Part shown: positions 8,399-16,716 of the stretch, piece by piece
Numbering within the stretch: position 1 is the stretch's first letter
Layout: each line of letters opens with the position of its first letter
DNA from: Hymenobacter sp. BRD67
GTDB lineage: Bacteria; Bacteroidota; Bacteroidia; Cytophagales; Hymenobacteraceae
Reading direction: 5' to 3'
DNA: 64,000 nucleotides
NCBI RefSeq assembly: GCF_013256425.1
Contig: NZ_CP053904.1
Coordinates: forward strand, 3,658,001-3,722,000
Notes under the pieces: model-generated
What the model saw: only the letters and a program-made list of their open reading frames with translations
Database searches by the model: none
Told to the model about the DNA's origin: nothing
Made by a program: the position numbers and the translations under genes

Positions 8399-9799
8399 TT
8401 ACGCGCCCTTACCCGGCAGCCACACCGCAAGCTCGGTGCGGCCGGGCTCCGACTTTGCTTCCAGGCGGCCGCCGTGCTCCTGCACAATGCGCCGGGCAAT
8501 ATCAAGCCCCAGGCCGCTGCCTTCGCCGGCGGGCTTGGTTGTGTAAAAGGGCTCGTACATATGGGCCAGCACTTCGGGCGCAATGCCGCTGCCATTGTCG
8601 ATAATGCTGACGCAAACGCCATCGGCTTCCTTTACCGCCTGCACCGTAAGTACGCCACCACTCGAGGGCAGGGCATCAATGGCGTTATCCAACAAATTGG
8701 TCCACACCTGATTAAGCTGGCCCACTTCGCCCAGCACCGTCGGCAAATCGGGGCCATAGGTACGGATAAGCTTCCCGTTCTTTTGCCGCAGGGCGTGGTC
8801 AAATATATTAAGAGTACTATCTAACCCACTGGTTACGGCCAGCAGCTCGCGCCCGCCGGCGCGGTCCATGTGCGAGTAGGTTTTAACGTTGCCTACCAGG
8901 GTGCTGATGCGCTGGCTGGCCTCATGAATGTCGTGGGTAAGGCTCAGCGCGGAAAGGTGGCTTTCGAACCACGCCAGGGCCGGCGGGCGCGCCGGCGCGG
9001 GCAGCGACGCCACCAGCGGGGTAAGGGTGGCCGCGGTGTAGCCAGCATCGAGCAGGCCGGGCGCCAGGGCAAAGCCATCGGGGCAGCCCTGTGCTTCCAG
9101 CCAATCGGCCAGCTCGTCTTCGCAGTCGGCCCGGTCCAGGGCCGAGCGCACCGGCGCAGCTTCGGGCAGGCTGCCGTAGTTCAGCAGAGCCGCTACGGCT
9201 TCGGCGGGCGGGCAGGCCGCCAGCAGGTTGGTGAGCAAAAAGGGCTTTTTTTTCAGCGCCTCGTTCAAGGCAGCCGATGCGCGGGCAATAGCTGCCGCGG
9301 GGTTGTTCAGCTCGTGGGCCAGGCCTGCCGACAGCTTGCCCAGCGCCCGCAGCTTATCGTCGCGCTCCTGGCCCCGCACTTCGTCGCGGGCGCGGTCGCT
9401 CATCACGGCTACCAGGCGCTGCACCAGTTCGGGGCTTACCTGCTCCAGGGCCGGGAACTGGGTGCGCGGCAGCAAAAACAGCTTGGTGCTGCCTACCGCA
9501 ACGCCCTGCCCGCGAAATACTTGTAGCCGCGAATAGGGTAGCACGCCGCTGAGATAGCCGGCCTCAATGCGAAAAATCGGCTCGCGCTGGCCGTTGTCGA
9601 GGCGGTAGTATTGCATTGTGCCTGCTACTACGGCTATCATTACATCGGCCGGGTCGCCGGCCCGCACCAGTATCTCCCCATCGGCGTACTGGCGCAACTC
9701 ACCCGCTTGCAGCAGCCAGTTTAGCACGTTGGCGGGCAGGCCCTGAAACGCAATAATGCCACTGAGCGCGGCGGGGTCGGGAGGAAGTTGCTGAGCCAT
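8399..9799 (-). CDS. sensor histidine kinase with cNMP-binding domain
   Basis: A 466-residue soluble kinase with no membrane segments. Residues ~1-130 form a cyclic-nucleotide-binding-like domain (Crp type: DGEILVRAGDPADVMIAVVAG). The phospho-acceptor His is in SAGLAHELNNPAAAI (~residue 163). The ATPase part has the N box QVWTNLLDNAIDAL, IDNGSGI, FYTTKP and GSGLGLDIARRIV. The start ATG 9799 (MAQQLPPDP) is chosen because the frame upstream runs into the divergent McrB gene. The 78-base gap to the response-regulator/flavoprotein gene points to a two-gene operon that senses a cytoplasmic, perhaps nucleotide or redox, signal. The cNMP ligand is not established. Confidence 0.92.
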   Translation of the reverse strand: MAQQLPPDPAALSGIIAFQGLPANVLNWLLQAGELRQYADGEILVRAGDPADVMIAVVAGTMQYYRLDNGQREPIFRIEAGYLSGVLPYSRLQVFRGQGVAVGSTKLFLLPRTQFPALEQVSPELVQRLVAVMSDRARDEVRGQERDDKLRALGKLSAGLAHELNNPAAAIARASAALNEALKKKPFLLTNLLAACPPAEAVAALLNYGSLPEAAPVRSALDRADCEDELADWLEAQGCPDGFALAPGLLDAGYTAATLTPLVASLPAPARPPALAWFESHLSALSLTHDIHEASQRISTLVGNVKTYSHMDRAGGRELLAVTSGLDSTLNIFDHALRQKNGKLIRTYGPDLPTVLGEVGQLNQVWTNLLDNAIDALPSSGGVLTVQAVKEADGVCVSIIDNGSGIAPEVLAHMYEPFYTTKPAGEGSGLGLDIARRIVQEHGGRLEAKSEPGRTELAVWLPGKGA

Positions 9800-9890
9800 A
9801 CCCAAAGTAACTACCCAATGTTGTTGAAGGAGCCGGCACCCGGCGGCGGCAACCCGCGTAAGTGCTCCGCAGCAGCTGTTCTTTTGCACC

Positions 9891-11197
9891 GTGACCACCG
9901 TCTCTTCTACCCCGCCCGCCCTCTCCCTCACCCGCGAGCAAGTACTACGCGCCCTGCGGCTGGTAGAGCGCGAAGGCCGCCGCCTGCCCCGAGCACGGTG
10001 TATGAGTTGCTGTATCGGGGCCGGCGCTATCCGCCCCGCGCCGTAGCCGAGCTGGCTTATCGCCTGGCGCAGTCCGACCCGCAGGCGCGCTGGCCTCACC
10101 CGGCCGGCCAGCCAACCAATGCGCTGCTCGAAGCCCTCGATTTTACCATTGCCGCCAAGCGCCCTATTCTCACTGCCGGCTCTTCGCACGACCAGGGCCA
10201 GGCCGCCGAGCAACAGGCCGAAGACCTGTACACCGGTCCGGCAACGCCGGTCAAAAACGGCGCTTCGGTAGTGGCCGAGCCCGCGTTGGCGTACGCTGCA
10301 CCTGCGCCCGCTTATACCCGGCCGGAGGCGCTGGCCGAGCTGTTTATCTCTGAAAATGAGCTGGATGCTGCCCTGGCCGGCCTGCGCCGCCGCCAGGCTT
10401 TGCTGCTGCAAGGACCGCCCGGCACCGGCAAAACCTACCTGGCCCGCCGCCTGGCCTGGCTGCTGCTGGGCGCCCGCGATGAGCAGCGTATTGAGCTGGT
10501 GCAGTTTCATCCCAGCTATGGCTACGAAGACTTTATGCTGGGGTTCCGGCCTGGGGCCAAGGGACAGTTCGGGCTGGTGCCGGGGGTGTTGCCCCTGCTG
10601 TGCCAACGCGCCGCGGCCGACCCCGAACGCCCTTATTTTTTGCTGATTGATGAGCTTAACCGGGGCAATGTAGCCCGTATTTTCGGCGAGCTGCTCTTGC
10701 TGCTGGAGCCCGATAAGCGCGGTCCGGCGCATGGCCTGCGCCTGCCCTACGCGCCGCCCGAGGCCCCCCGCTTTTTTGTACCGGCCAATCTATATCTTAT
10801 TGGCACGCTCAACCTGGCCGACCGCTCGCTGGCCCCGCTCGATTATGCTTTGCGCCGTCGCTTTGCCTTTGTGGCCATGCAGCCGCAGTTTGGGGAGGCC
10901 CTGCGGCGTATAGTAGAAAAAGCAGCTATTCCGAAAACCCTTATCGACTTGCTTACTGAGCGCATGGCCGCTCTCAACCAAGTGATTGCCGCCGACCCTG
11001 AGCTGGGCCCCGACTTTGAGGTAGGCCATAGCTACTTCTGTACCCCGCCCAGGCAGCCTGCCGAGGCCAGCGAATGGCTGCGGCTGATTTTTGAGCAGGA
11101 AATCGGCCCTTTGCTGGCCGACTACTGGCGCGAGCAGCCTGACAAAGCTGCTGCCCAGCTGCGTAAGCTGCTGCACGACTGGCCTCTGCCCGCATGA
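9891..11197 (+). CDS. mcrB: McrB-type GTPase of type IV restriction (frame broken)
   Basis: Motor subunit of a modification-dependent (McrBC) restriction system. The reconstructed protein has 435 residues, starting at GTG 9891 (VTTVSSTPPALSLTREQ). One C must be added to the run 9987-9990 to join the N-terminus to the rest. N-terminal ~55 residues: LTREQVLRALRLVEREG, then VYELLYRGRRYPPRAV, resembling the small head domain seen in McrB/ScoMcrA-like proteins. AAA+ core: Walker A GPPGTGKT, HPSYGYEDFMLGFRP, Walker B FLLIDELNRGNVARIFGE, and GTLNLADRSLAPLDYALRRRF. The last is the McrB GTP-site signature, here NLAD where NTAD is usual. Its stop overlaps the McrC start by 4 bases. Confidence 0.88.
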
Positions 11198-12240
11198 TTC
11201 CACTGGCCACGCTCTATTACTTGCTTTGCTACGCCTGGCAGCGCCTGCCCGAGCCTGCCGTGCTGCAAGCCAGCGAGGCGGCGCCCTTTCATCGCCCGCT
11301 GGAGCTGCTCACGCAAATGCTGCTGCACGCCACCCGCCAACTGTTGCGCACCGGCCTGCCACTGGCATTTATGACTACGCAGCAGGAAGGAAGTGAGCTG
11401 CGCGGGCGCATCGAGCTGGCCCCGACGCTCGGACGGGGGCTGTTGCCCCAGGGCCGCGCCGTGTGCAGCTACGACGAGCTAAGCGCCAACCAGCCGGTGT
11501 ACCAGCTGCTCGCCGGCACGCTGGCGCTGCTGGCCCCGCACCCCGGCCTAGCGCTATCGCTGCGCCGCGAGGTGAACCAGGTACGCCGCCGCCTGCCGGC
11601 CAGTGTGCAGGCACTGGCCCCGTCGGCCGCGCTGTTTCCGGCGTTGCGCCGTCAGCGGCTGGCCTCGGCCGAGGCATTTTTACTGCATATCTGCGAGCTG
11701 ATTTATGACACTTCCCTACCGGCTCCGGCCGCGGGAAGCCGGGGCCGCTTCACCGATTTTCGCCGCGATGAGCGGCTGATGGCCCGCATTTTTGAGCAGG
11801 CGGTGCGCAATTTTTACCGCCGCGAGCAGCGCCGCTACCGGGTGTTTGCCGAAACTATCGGATGGCAGGCCGAAGCTGCTTATGCGCCCGACCTGGCCCT
11901 GCTGCCCACCATGCTCACCGACACTACGCTGGATAGTCCTACCCGCAAAATAGTGCTCGATACCAAGTACTACGCCGCCGCGCTCCGCCCCCGCTACGAC
12001 CAGCAGCGCCTTATTGCCCCGCACTTGTACCAGCTCTATGCTTATCTGCAAAACCTGCGACCGGCTCCTGGCCAAAAGCTCGAAGGCATACTGCTTTATC
12101 CTGCCGGCCCCGCTCCGACAGCAGTAGTCAATGTACGCTACACGCTGGGCGGCCACCCGGTCCGGATTGTTACCCTCAACCTGCACGAGCCCTGGCCCGC
12201 CATAGCGGCCGCGCTGCTGCGGCTCATCCAGGAGGAATGA
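11194..12240 (+). CDS. mcrC: McrC-type nuclease subunit
   Basis: A 348-residue McrC homologue, the endonuclease partner that McrB drives to cut DNA carrying modified cytosine. The N-terminal ~150 residues match the McrC fold (GRIELAPTLGRGL, SYDELSANQPVYQLL). The C-terminal PD-(D/E)xK nuclease core is seen as YAPDLALLPTML ... RKIVLDTKYY, where Asp, then Asp-x-Lys, supply metal ligands and the catalytic Lys. The start ATG 11194 overlaps the mcrB stop (ATGA), so translation is coupled. The pair forms a compact two-gene defence unit with no flanking transposase. Target modification is inferred from family only. Confidence 0.9.
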   Translation: MIPLATLYYLLCYAWQRLPEPAVLQASEAAPFHRPLELLTQMLLHATRQLLRTGLPLAFMTTQQEGSELRGRIELAPTLGRGLLPQGRAVCSYDELSANQPVYQLLAGTLALLAPHPGLALSLRREVNQVRRRLPASVQALAPSAALFPALRRQRLASAEAFLLHICELIYDTSLPAPAAGSRGRFTDFRRDERLMARIFEQAVRNFYRREQRRYRVFAETIGWQAEAAYAPDLALLPTMLTDTTLDSPTRKIVLDTKYYAAALRPRYDQQRLIAPHLYQLYAYLQNLRPAPGQKLEGILLYPAGPAPTAVVNVRYTLGGHPVRIVTLNLHEPWPAIAAALLRLIQEE

Positions 12241-12300
12241 GTTGAGCAAAAATTTCTTGCTCAACAGAAAAAAGGCCTGCGCATTGCTGCGCAGGCCTTT
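12240..12300. terminator. tandem hairpins between mcrC and lipoprotein
   Basis: Two hairpins: GTTGAGCAA with TTGCTCAAC (12241-12265), then AAAAGGCCTGCGCA with TGCGCAGGCCTTT (12269-12300). They lie between convergent genes and should stop transcription from both sides. Confidence 0.85.
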
Positions 12301-12337
12301 CAAACCAGAAACTACGCCGGGCTAAGCCCGGCCGTAA

Positions 12338-12628
12338 TTACTTCTTAACTTCAGTCGTAGTGGTGCTGGTGCCAGTAGTGGTAGCAGCGCCGGCAGCAGG
12401 AGCCGTGGTAGCAGCACCGGTAGTGGTGGTAGCGCCAGCAGCCGGAGCAGCAGTAGCATCAGCGCCAGCAGCAGGAGCCGTGGTGGTAGCGGTCGAGTCG
12501 GTGCTGGTGGTCGAGGTAGCCTCGGTGGTAGCAGGAGTCGTGGTGGTTTCGGTCGTAGCGGTTTTCGACTCGCACGAAGCCAGGCCTACAGCCAGGAACA
12601 GGGCAGATACTTTCAGCAGGTTGTTCAT
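12338..12628 (-). CDS. low-complexity lipoprotein
   Basis: A 96-residue small lipoprotein starting MNNLLKVSALFLAVGLASC at 12628 (a 10-residue longer frame is less likely). VGLASC is a lipobox, so the mature protein begins at Cys 19. The rest is almost only Thr, Ala, Gly, Pro and Ser with repeated APAAGA units, ending in Lys-Lys. Such linkers are unfolded and may tether or shield the surface. No function can be assigned. The repeats are imperfect at DNA level (GCAGCAGGAGC-like on the coding complement) and may be unstable. Confidence 0.75.
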   Translation of the reverse strand: MNNLLKVSALFLAVGLASCESKTATTETTTTPATTEATSTTSTDSTATTTAPAAGADATAAPAAGATTTTGAATTAPAAGAATTTGTSTTTTEVKK

Positions 12629-12730
12629 CTTGAGGTAAATTTGAAAGGGATTTAACAAAAATCTGCCCTTTATCCTCGAACGGCTGCCAGGTAACCCAGC
12701 CGTTTGAAAAAAATTTAAAATTTTTATGCT

Positions 12731-12762
12731 GGGTTACAAATGCCATCTTGTGGCATTAACCC
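12731..12762 (+). promoter_or_regulatory. hairpin in the sigma-factor leader
   Basis: GGGTTA(CAA)ATGCCA pairs with TGGCATTAACCC, ending 10 bases before the ATG of the ECF sigma gene. It could be an operator or a translation-controlling stem. The preceding 50 bases are A+T-rich. Confidence 0.4.
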
Positions 12763-12771
12763 CCGAAGCGA

Positions 12772-13368
12772 ATGAACATGGATAGCACTACGGCGCTGGC
12801 GGCCGATGCCCACCTCATCCGAGCCATTCAGGGTGGCGATGAGCGGGCCCTCAGCCAGCTCTACCGCTTGCACTGGCCGATGGTGTCGCATTTCGTGCTG
12901 CAAAACAGCGGCTCGGAAGACGATGCCCGCGACGTGTATCAGGAAGGCGTGATGGTTTTTTATGAGAAGGTACGCGAAGGCTCGCTGGAGCTGAGCTGCC
13001 AGATTAAAACCTACCTCTACGCCGTGTGCCGCCGCCTGTGGCTCAAGCGCCTCACCACCAAGAGCCGGCTGCACGGTGTGCGCCTGCTCGACGAGGAAGA
13101 GTACGGCCCTTACCTAAACACCGGGGCCGAAGACGACTTGCAGGAAGCTGAAGAGCGCGACCGGCGCTTTGCCACCATGAGCGAGGCGCTTACCCACCTG
13201 GGTGAGCCCTGCCGCTCGCTGCTCGAAGGCTTTTACCTGCTCGAAAAATCGATGCTCGACCTCACGGCGGAGCACGGCTACACCAACGCCGACACCGCCA
13301 AAACCCAGAAGTACAAGTGCTTAACGCGTTTGAAGAAGTTGTTTTTTGCCAGTTATAAAGAAGTTTAA
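12772..13368 (+). CDS. ECF-type RNA polymerase sigma factor
   Basis: A 198-residue sigma-70 family factor of the extracytoplasmic-function group. Region 2 spans residues ~15-95 (GDERALSQLYRLHWPMVSHFVL, then DDARDVYQEGVMVFYEKV, and TYLYAVCRRLWLKRL for -10 melting). Region 4 spans ~125-195 (LTHLGEPCRSLLEGFYLLEKSMLDL, then an HTH around NADTAKTQKYKCLTRLKKL). The downstream gene has an anti-sigma-like N-terminus, so the two probably form a sigma/anti-sigma pair. A hairpin lies just before the start codon. Its regulon is unknown. Confidence 0.92.
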   Translation: MNMDSTTALAADAHLIRAIQGGDERALSQLYRLHWPMVSHFVLQNSGSEDDARDVYQEGVMVFYEKVREGSLELSCQIKTYLYAVCRRLWLKRLTTKSRLHGVRLLDEEEYGPYLNTGAEDDLQEAEERDRRFATMSEALTHLGEPCRSLLEGFYLLEKSMLDLTAEHGYTNADTAKTQKYKCLTRLKKLFFASYKEV

Positions 13369-13457
13369 TCTGGTGCTTAGCGTGTAGTATCTGGTGCTTG
13401 GGTCGTTAGAACGGACCCTGGTTAACCCAGCTACTACGCACCAGGTACCAGCACCAA
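13369..13457 (+). repeat. nested inverted repeats between sigma and anti-sigma genes
   Basis: The 92-base gap holds two copies of CTGGTGCTT and their inverted counterparts CACCAGGTACCAGCACC, plus GTAGTA/TACTAC, so it can fold into a long imperfect stem. This could attenuate transcription and set the sigma to anti-sigma ratio; inference only. Confidence 0.5.
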
Positions 13458-13460
13458 AAG

Positions 13461-14618
13461 ATGCAAACCGAAGCCGATTACTACGCCCTATTCGAAGCTT
13501 ACCAGCGCGGTGAGCTGGCGGCTGGTGCCCGGGCCAGCCTGGAAGCCCGGCTTAGTGCCGAGCCCCGGCTGCACCAGCTCTACACCGAGTACGTGGAGCT
13601 GACGGGCACCCTGCTTGCCTACGGCGAGCGCCGCCGGGCCCGCCATACTATCAGCGCGCTGCACGAGGCTATGCTGGCCGCCGAAACCACTCCGGCTACC
13701 GAGGTGGCCTCGCCGCTCACGTATTCAGTAAACCCTATACTGCGCATTTCGCGCACCGAGCGCAAGCTGCGCGAGTTTTGGAGCGGCCACCGCGCTACGG
13801 TTGGTGTGGCCGCTTCGGTAGCGGTACTGGCAGTATTCAGCACCTTGCTGGGGTTAAACCTGTGGCGCGCTGCCAATACGGAGCCTTCCAACGGCTACCG
13901 GATGCTGCGCCTGGAAGTGGCGCAGCTGAAGCAAAGCCAGCGGGCGCTTACCCGCAAAGTAGCCAAAACCAGCGGAGTACCGGCTGCACCAGTCAACAAT
14001 GGTAAGTTCAGCGGTACGGGCTTCGCTCTCACCGCCGATGGCTATCTCGTTACCAGCTCGCACGTTATTCAGGGAGCCGACTCGCTCCTGATTGAAGGCC
14101 GCGACCACCAGCGCTACCACGCCGAAACCGTTTATACCGATGCCAAGCATGACCTGGCCATTCTGCGCATCAAGGACAGTGGCTTCGACGGCTTTGGCAA
14201 ATTGCCCTACACCTTTAAAGGAGGTCAGGCAGATATAGGGGAAAGAGTATATACCCTCGGCTATCCCCGCGAAGACGTCGTATATGGCGAGGGTGCGCTT
14301 AGTGCCCGCTCGGGCTTCAACGGCGACACGGCTTTCTACCAGGTGAGTATTCCGGTGAACCCCGGCAACTCGGGCGGCCCGCTGCTTGATGAGCGCGGCA
14401 ACCTTATCGGGGTAGTAAGCGGCCGGCAGGATGATGCCCAAAGCGCCGCTTTCGCCACCAAGTCGTCGTACCTGGTGCGCCTTGTCGATTCGCTCAAAAA
14501 CCGGCAGCCGGTGCAGCCCTACCACCTGCCCCGCACTAATCAGCTGACCGGGGCGGCCCGCGCCCAGCAAGTAAAACGGCTTCAGGACTTTGTGTTCGTG
14601 GTAAAAGTGTACGAATAA
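13461..14618 (+). CDS. membrane-anchored trypsin-like protease with anti-sigma-like N-terminus
   Basis: A 385-residue type II membrane protein. Residues 1-80 are a cytoplasmic helical domain with the anti-sigma style opening (YYALFEAYQRGELAAGARASLEARL). One membrane helix spans ~115-135 (VGVAASVAVLAVFSTLLGLNLW). A short coiled coil (MLRLEVAQLKQSQRAL) follows. The periplasmic HtrA-like S1C protease domain lies at ~185-360: His in TSSHVIQGAD, Asp in KHDLAILRI, Ser in NPGNSGGPL. No PDZ domain. It follows the ECF sigma gene by 92 bases. The arrangement suggests that one protein both holds sigma and senses envelope stress through its own protease part. Confidence 0.87.
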   Translation: MQTEADYYALFEAYQRGELAAGARASLEARLSAEPRLHQLYTEYVELTGTLLAYGERRRARHTISALHEAMLAAETTPATEVASPLTYSVNPILRISRTERKLREFWSGHRATVGVAASVAVLAVFSTLLGLNLWRAANTEPSNGYRMLRLEVAQLKQSQRALTRKVAKTSGVPAAPVNNGKFSGTGFALTADGYLVTSSHVIQGADSLLIEGRDHQRYHAETVYTDAKHDLAILRIKDSGFDGFGKLPYTFKGGQADIGERVYTLGYPREDVVYGEGALSARSGFNGDTAFYQVSIPVNPGNSGGPLLDERGNLIGVVSGRQDDAQSAAFATKSSYLVRLVDSLKNRQPVQPYHLPRTNQLTGAARAQQVKRLQDFVFVVKVYE

Positions 14619-14924
14619 CCTTTTCTCTCCTTTTTCTGCTGGTAACTAAAAGCCTCATCTTTCGGTGAGGCTTTTTTGCTGTACCATCCGATGAACGTAG
14701 TAGCCAGCGCTACCGCGGTAACACTACAACACGCTGGAGCCGGCCTTCAGAAGCTGGTTGAGCCCGGGTATCCAGTAGCCTGAGGGCTTCGGCTTCTCCT
14801 CAACCGGGGTGCCAGGCGCGGGCATTCGCGCGAGCAAATAAAAAATTGTTAGTCAGCGATTAAACCCTCAACCATCACCAGTATCTTTAGGCAGCAAACG
14901 CATATCGCATGTTCGCCGCTGCTT
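14619..14924. other. intergenic stretch with terminator and hairpins
   Basis: 306 bases. The terminator of the protease gene is at 14648-14677. A second folding region (~14755-14815, GGTTGAG with CTCAACC and GAGGGCTTCGGCTTC) has no assigned role. TATCTTTAG at ~14881 could be a -7 box for the DUF1800 gene. Confidence 0.5.
14648..14677 (+). terminator. intrinsic terminator
   Basis: AAAAGCCTCATC, loop TTTC, GGTGAGGCTTTTTT: a strong stem with T run 30 bases after the protease stop. Confidence 0.92.
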
Positions 14925-16628
14925 ATGAACCGCCGAGCTTTTCTCCGAAAACATCCGCCGCTTCCAGGCGCAGCTTCTGCGGCCGGAGCCCTGGTTGCCG
15001 ACCCACCCGAAACCGTTAGCCCGTTTGCCAACAAAAAGCTGCCGGCTCGCACTACTTCCTCTACGCTGGCTCCTTATAGCGGGGCCTGGGGCCCGGACCA
15101 GGCAGCTCACCTGCTGCGCCGCTGCCTGTTTGGGCCAACGCGGGGCGAAATCCAGGCAGCGGCGGCTTCGACGCTGGCGCTGGTGCTCGATGGCCTCCTC
15201 ACTGTGCCGGCTGCACCCGCCGCGCCGCTCAACGTGAATGCACTCGACACCACTGTACCCATCGGCCAAACCTGGGTGGGGCAGAGCTTCGACCAGACGC
15301 TGGAGGGCGCGCGCCGAACGTCGCTGCGCGACTGGTGGCTGGGCCAGCAGCTTATGCAGGGGGTGTCGCTGAGCGAGAAGATGACCCTATTCTGGCACAA
15401 CCACTTCGTTATCGAGTTTAGCACCATCAATAGCGCGCAGTATGGCTACGAGTACGTACGCCTGTTGCGGCAGCAGGCGCTGGGCAACATCCGGCAGCTT
15501 ACGAAAGATATTACCATCACCCCGGCCATGCTGCGCTACCTTAATGGTAACGCCAGCACCGCTGGCGCGCCCAACGAGAACTTCGCCCGCGAGCTAATGG
15601 AGCTGTTTACGCTGGGCAAAGGGCCGCTTATTGGCGCCGGCAACTACACAACGTATACCGAAGCCGACGTGCAGGCAGCGGCTAAAGTCCTGACCGGCTG
15701 GCGCGATAACCCCGCCACCGTGAGTGGTTATTTTACGGCCAGCCGCCACGACAGCAGCATCAAGCAGTTCAGCAGCGCCTTCGGTAACGCTCACATTGCC
15801 CCTAATGGCGCCTCAGAGTATCAGGACCTGATTGACTTGATTTTCCTCCAGCCCTCCACGGCCGCGTTTCTGGTACGCAAGCTCTACCGCTGGTTTGTTT
15901 ATTATGTAATTGATGCGCAGACAGAGAGCGACATCATTCAGCCCCTGGCCACGCTGCTGGTGCAGCATAACTACGACGTTGCCCCGGTGCTGCGGGCGCT
16001 GCTCGGCTCGCAGCATTTTTTTGATGTGGCTAACGTAGGCTGCCTGATTAAAAGTCCGTTGGATTTTACCGTCGGGGTGTGCCGGCAGTTTGAGCTGGCA
16101 TTTCCACCAGCTAGTAGTCCGGTAGCCCAGTACGGCATGTGGGAGCAGCTGTACTCCGCGGCTTACCTGCAACAGCAGCCGCTCGGCGACCCGCCCAACG
16201 TAGCGGGCTGGGCCGCCTACTACCAAACGCCGCAGTACCACGAGCTGTGGATAAATGCCGTGACGCTGCCCCGCCGCAATCAAACCACCGACCTTTTCCT
16301 GAGCACTGCCGGCTACACCCGCAATGGCTTTACCCTTAAGGCCGACCTGGTAGCCTGGGTGCAGGCCCTGCCGGCCACCACAGCCCAGAACCCCAACCTC
16401 GTCATTGCCGAGTTTGCCCAATTGATGGTTCCTATTGTGCTCACAACCAATCAGCTGGATTTTTTGAAAAGCGCGCTCCTGCCTGGCCTGCCCGATTTTG
16501 AGTGGACCAGTGAGTGGAACCAGTACCTGGCCGCTCCTACCAACACGGTCAAGCGCAACACCGTGGCTGGCCGGCTTTCGGCCATGGCGCGGGCGCTCGC
16601 TGGCCTGGCTGAGTATCAACTATCGTAG
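14925..16628 (+). CDS. DUF1800 family exported protein
   Basis: A 567-residue protein of the DUF1800 family, whose biochemical role is unknown. The N-terminus MNRRAFLRK has a twin-Arg look but lacks a good hydrophobic core, so export by Tat is only possible. The family core is clear: AHLLRRCLFGPTRGEI (~residue 65), LFWHNHFVI (~155), NENFARELMELFTLGKG (~220), VLTGWR, and RKLYRWFVYY (~320). It sits 88 bases before a DUF1501 gene, a pairing seen often in bacteria. The two are likely co-transcribed. Confidence 0.9.
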   Translation: MNRRAFLRKHPPLPGAASAAGALVADPPETVSPFANKKLPARTTSSTLAPYSGAWGPDQAAHLLRRCLFGPTRGEIQAAAASTLALVLDGLLTVPAAPAAPLNVNALDTTVPIGQTWVGQSFDQTLEGARRTSLRDWWLGQQLMQGVSLSEKMTLFWHNHFVIEFSTINSAQYGYEYVRLLRQQALGNIRQLTKDITITPAMLRYLNGNASTAGAPNENFARELMELFTLGKGPLIGAGNYTTYTEADVQAAAKVLTGWRDNPATVSGYFTASRHDSSIKQFSSAFGNAHIAPNGASEYQDLIDLIFLQPSTAAFLVRKLYRWFVYYVIDAQTESDIIQPLATLLVQHNYDVAPVLRALLGSQHFFDVANVGCLIKSPLDFTVGVCRQFELAFPPASSPVAQYGMWEQLYSAAYLQQQPLGDPPNVAGWAAYYQTPQYHELWINAVTLPRRNQTTDLFLSTAGYTRNGFTLKADLVAWVQALPATTAQNPNLVIAEFAQLMVPIVLTTNQLDFLKSALLPGLPDFEWTSEWNQYLAAPTNTVKRNTVAGRLSAMARALAGLAEYQLS

Positions 16629-16716
16629 GGCATGGCTGGCCCCGCGAATGACCCGGCTGAGTGTCGTTCCATTTAAACGTTTTAGCGACGGGCGGGGCAA
16701 GCCCCACCCCTACTTT

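Noticed and set aside
9788..9890. Upstream start for McrB in the downstream frame
   Set aside because: The residues read from 9788 are not protein-like; the GTG 9891 frame gives the expected head domain once one C is added.
8399..10732. 777-residue version of the histidine kinase
   Set aside because: The extra ~310 N-terminal residues lie over the divergent McrB gene and are not protein-like; the kinase starts at 9799.
12360..12560. Possible CRISPR or tandem repeat array
   Set aside because: The short repeats are codons of a Thr/Ala-rich lipoprotein; units differ in length and there are no spacers.
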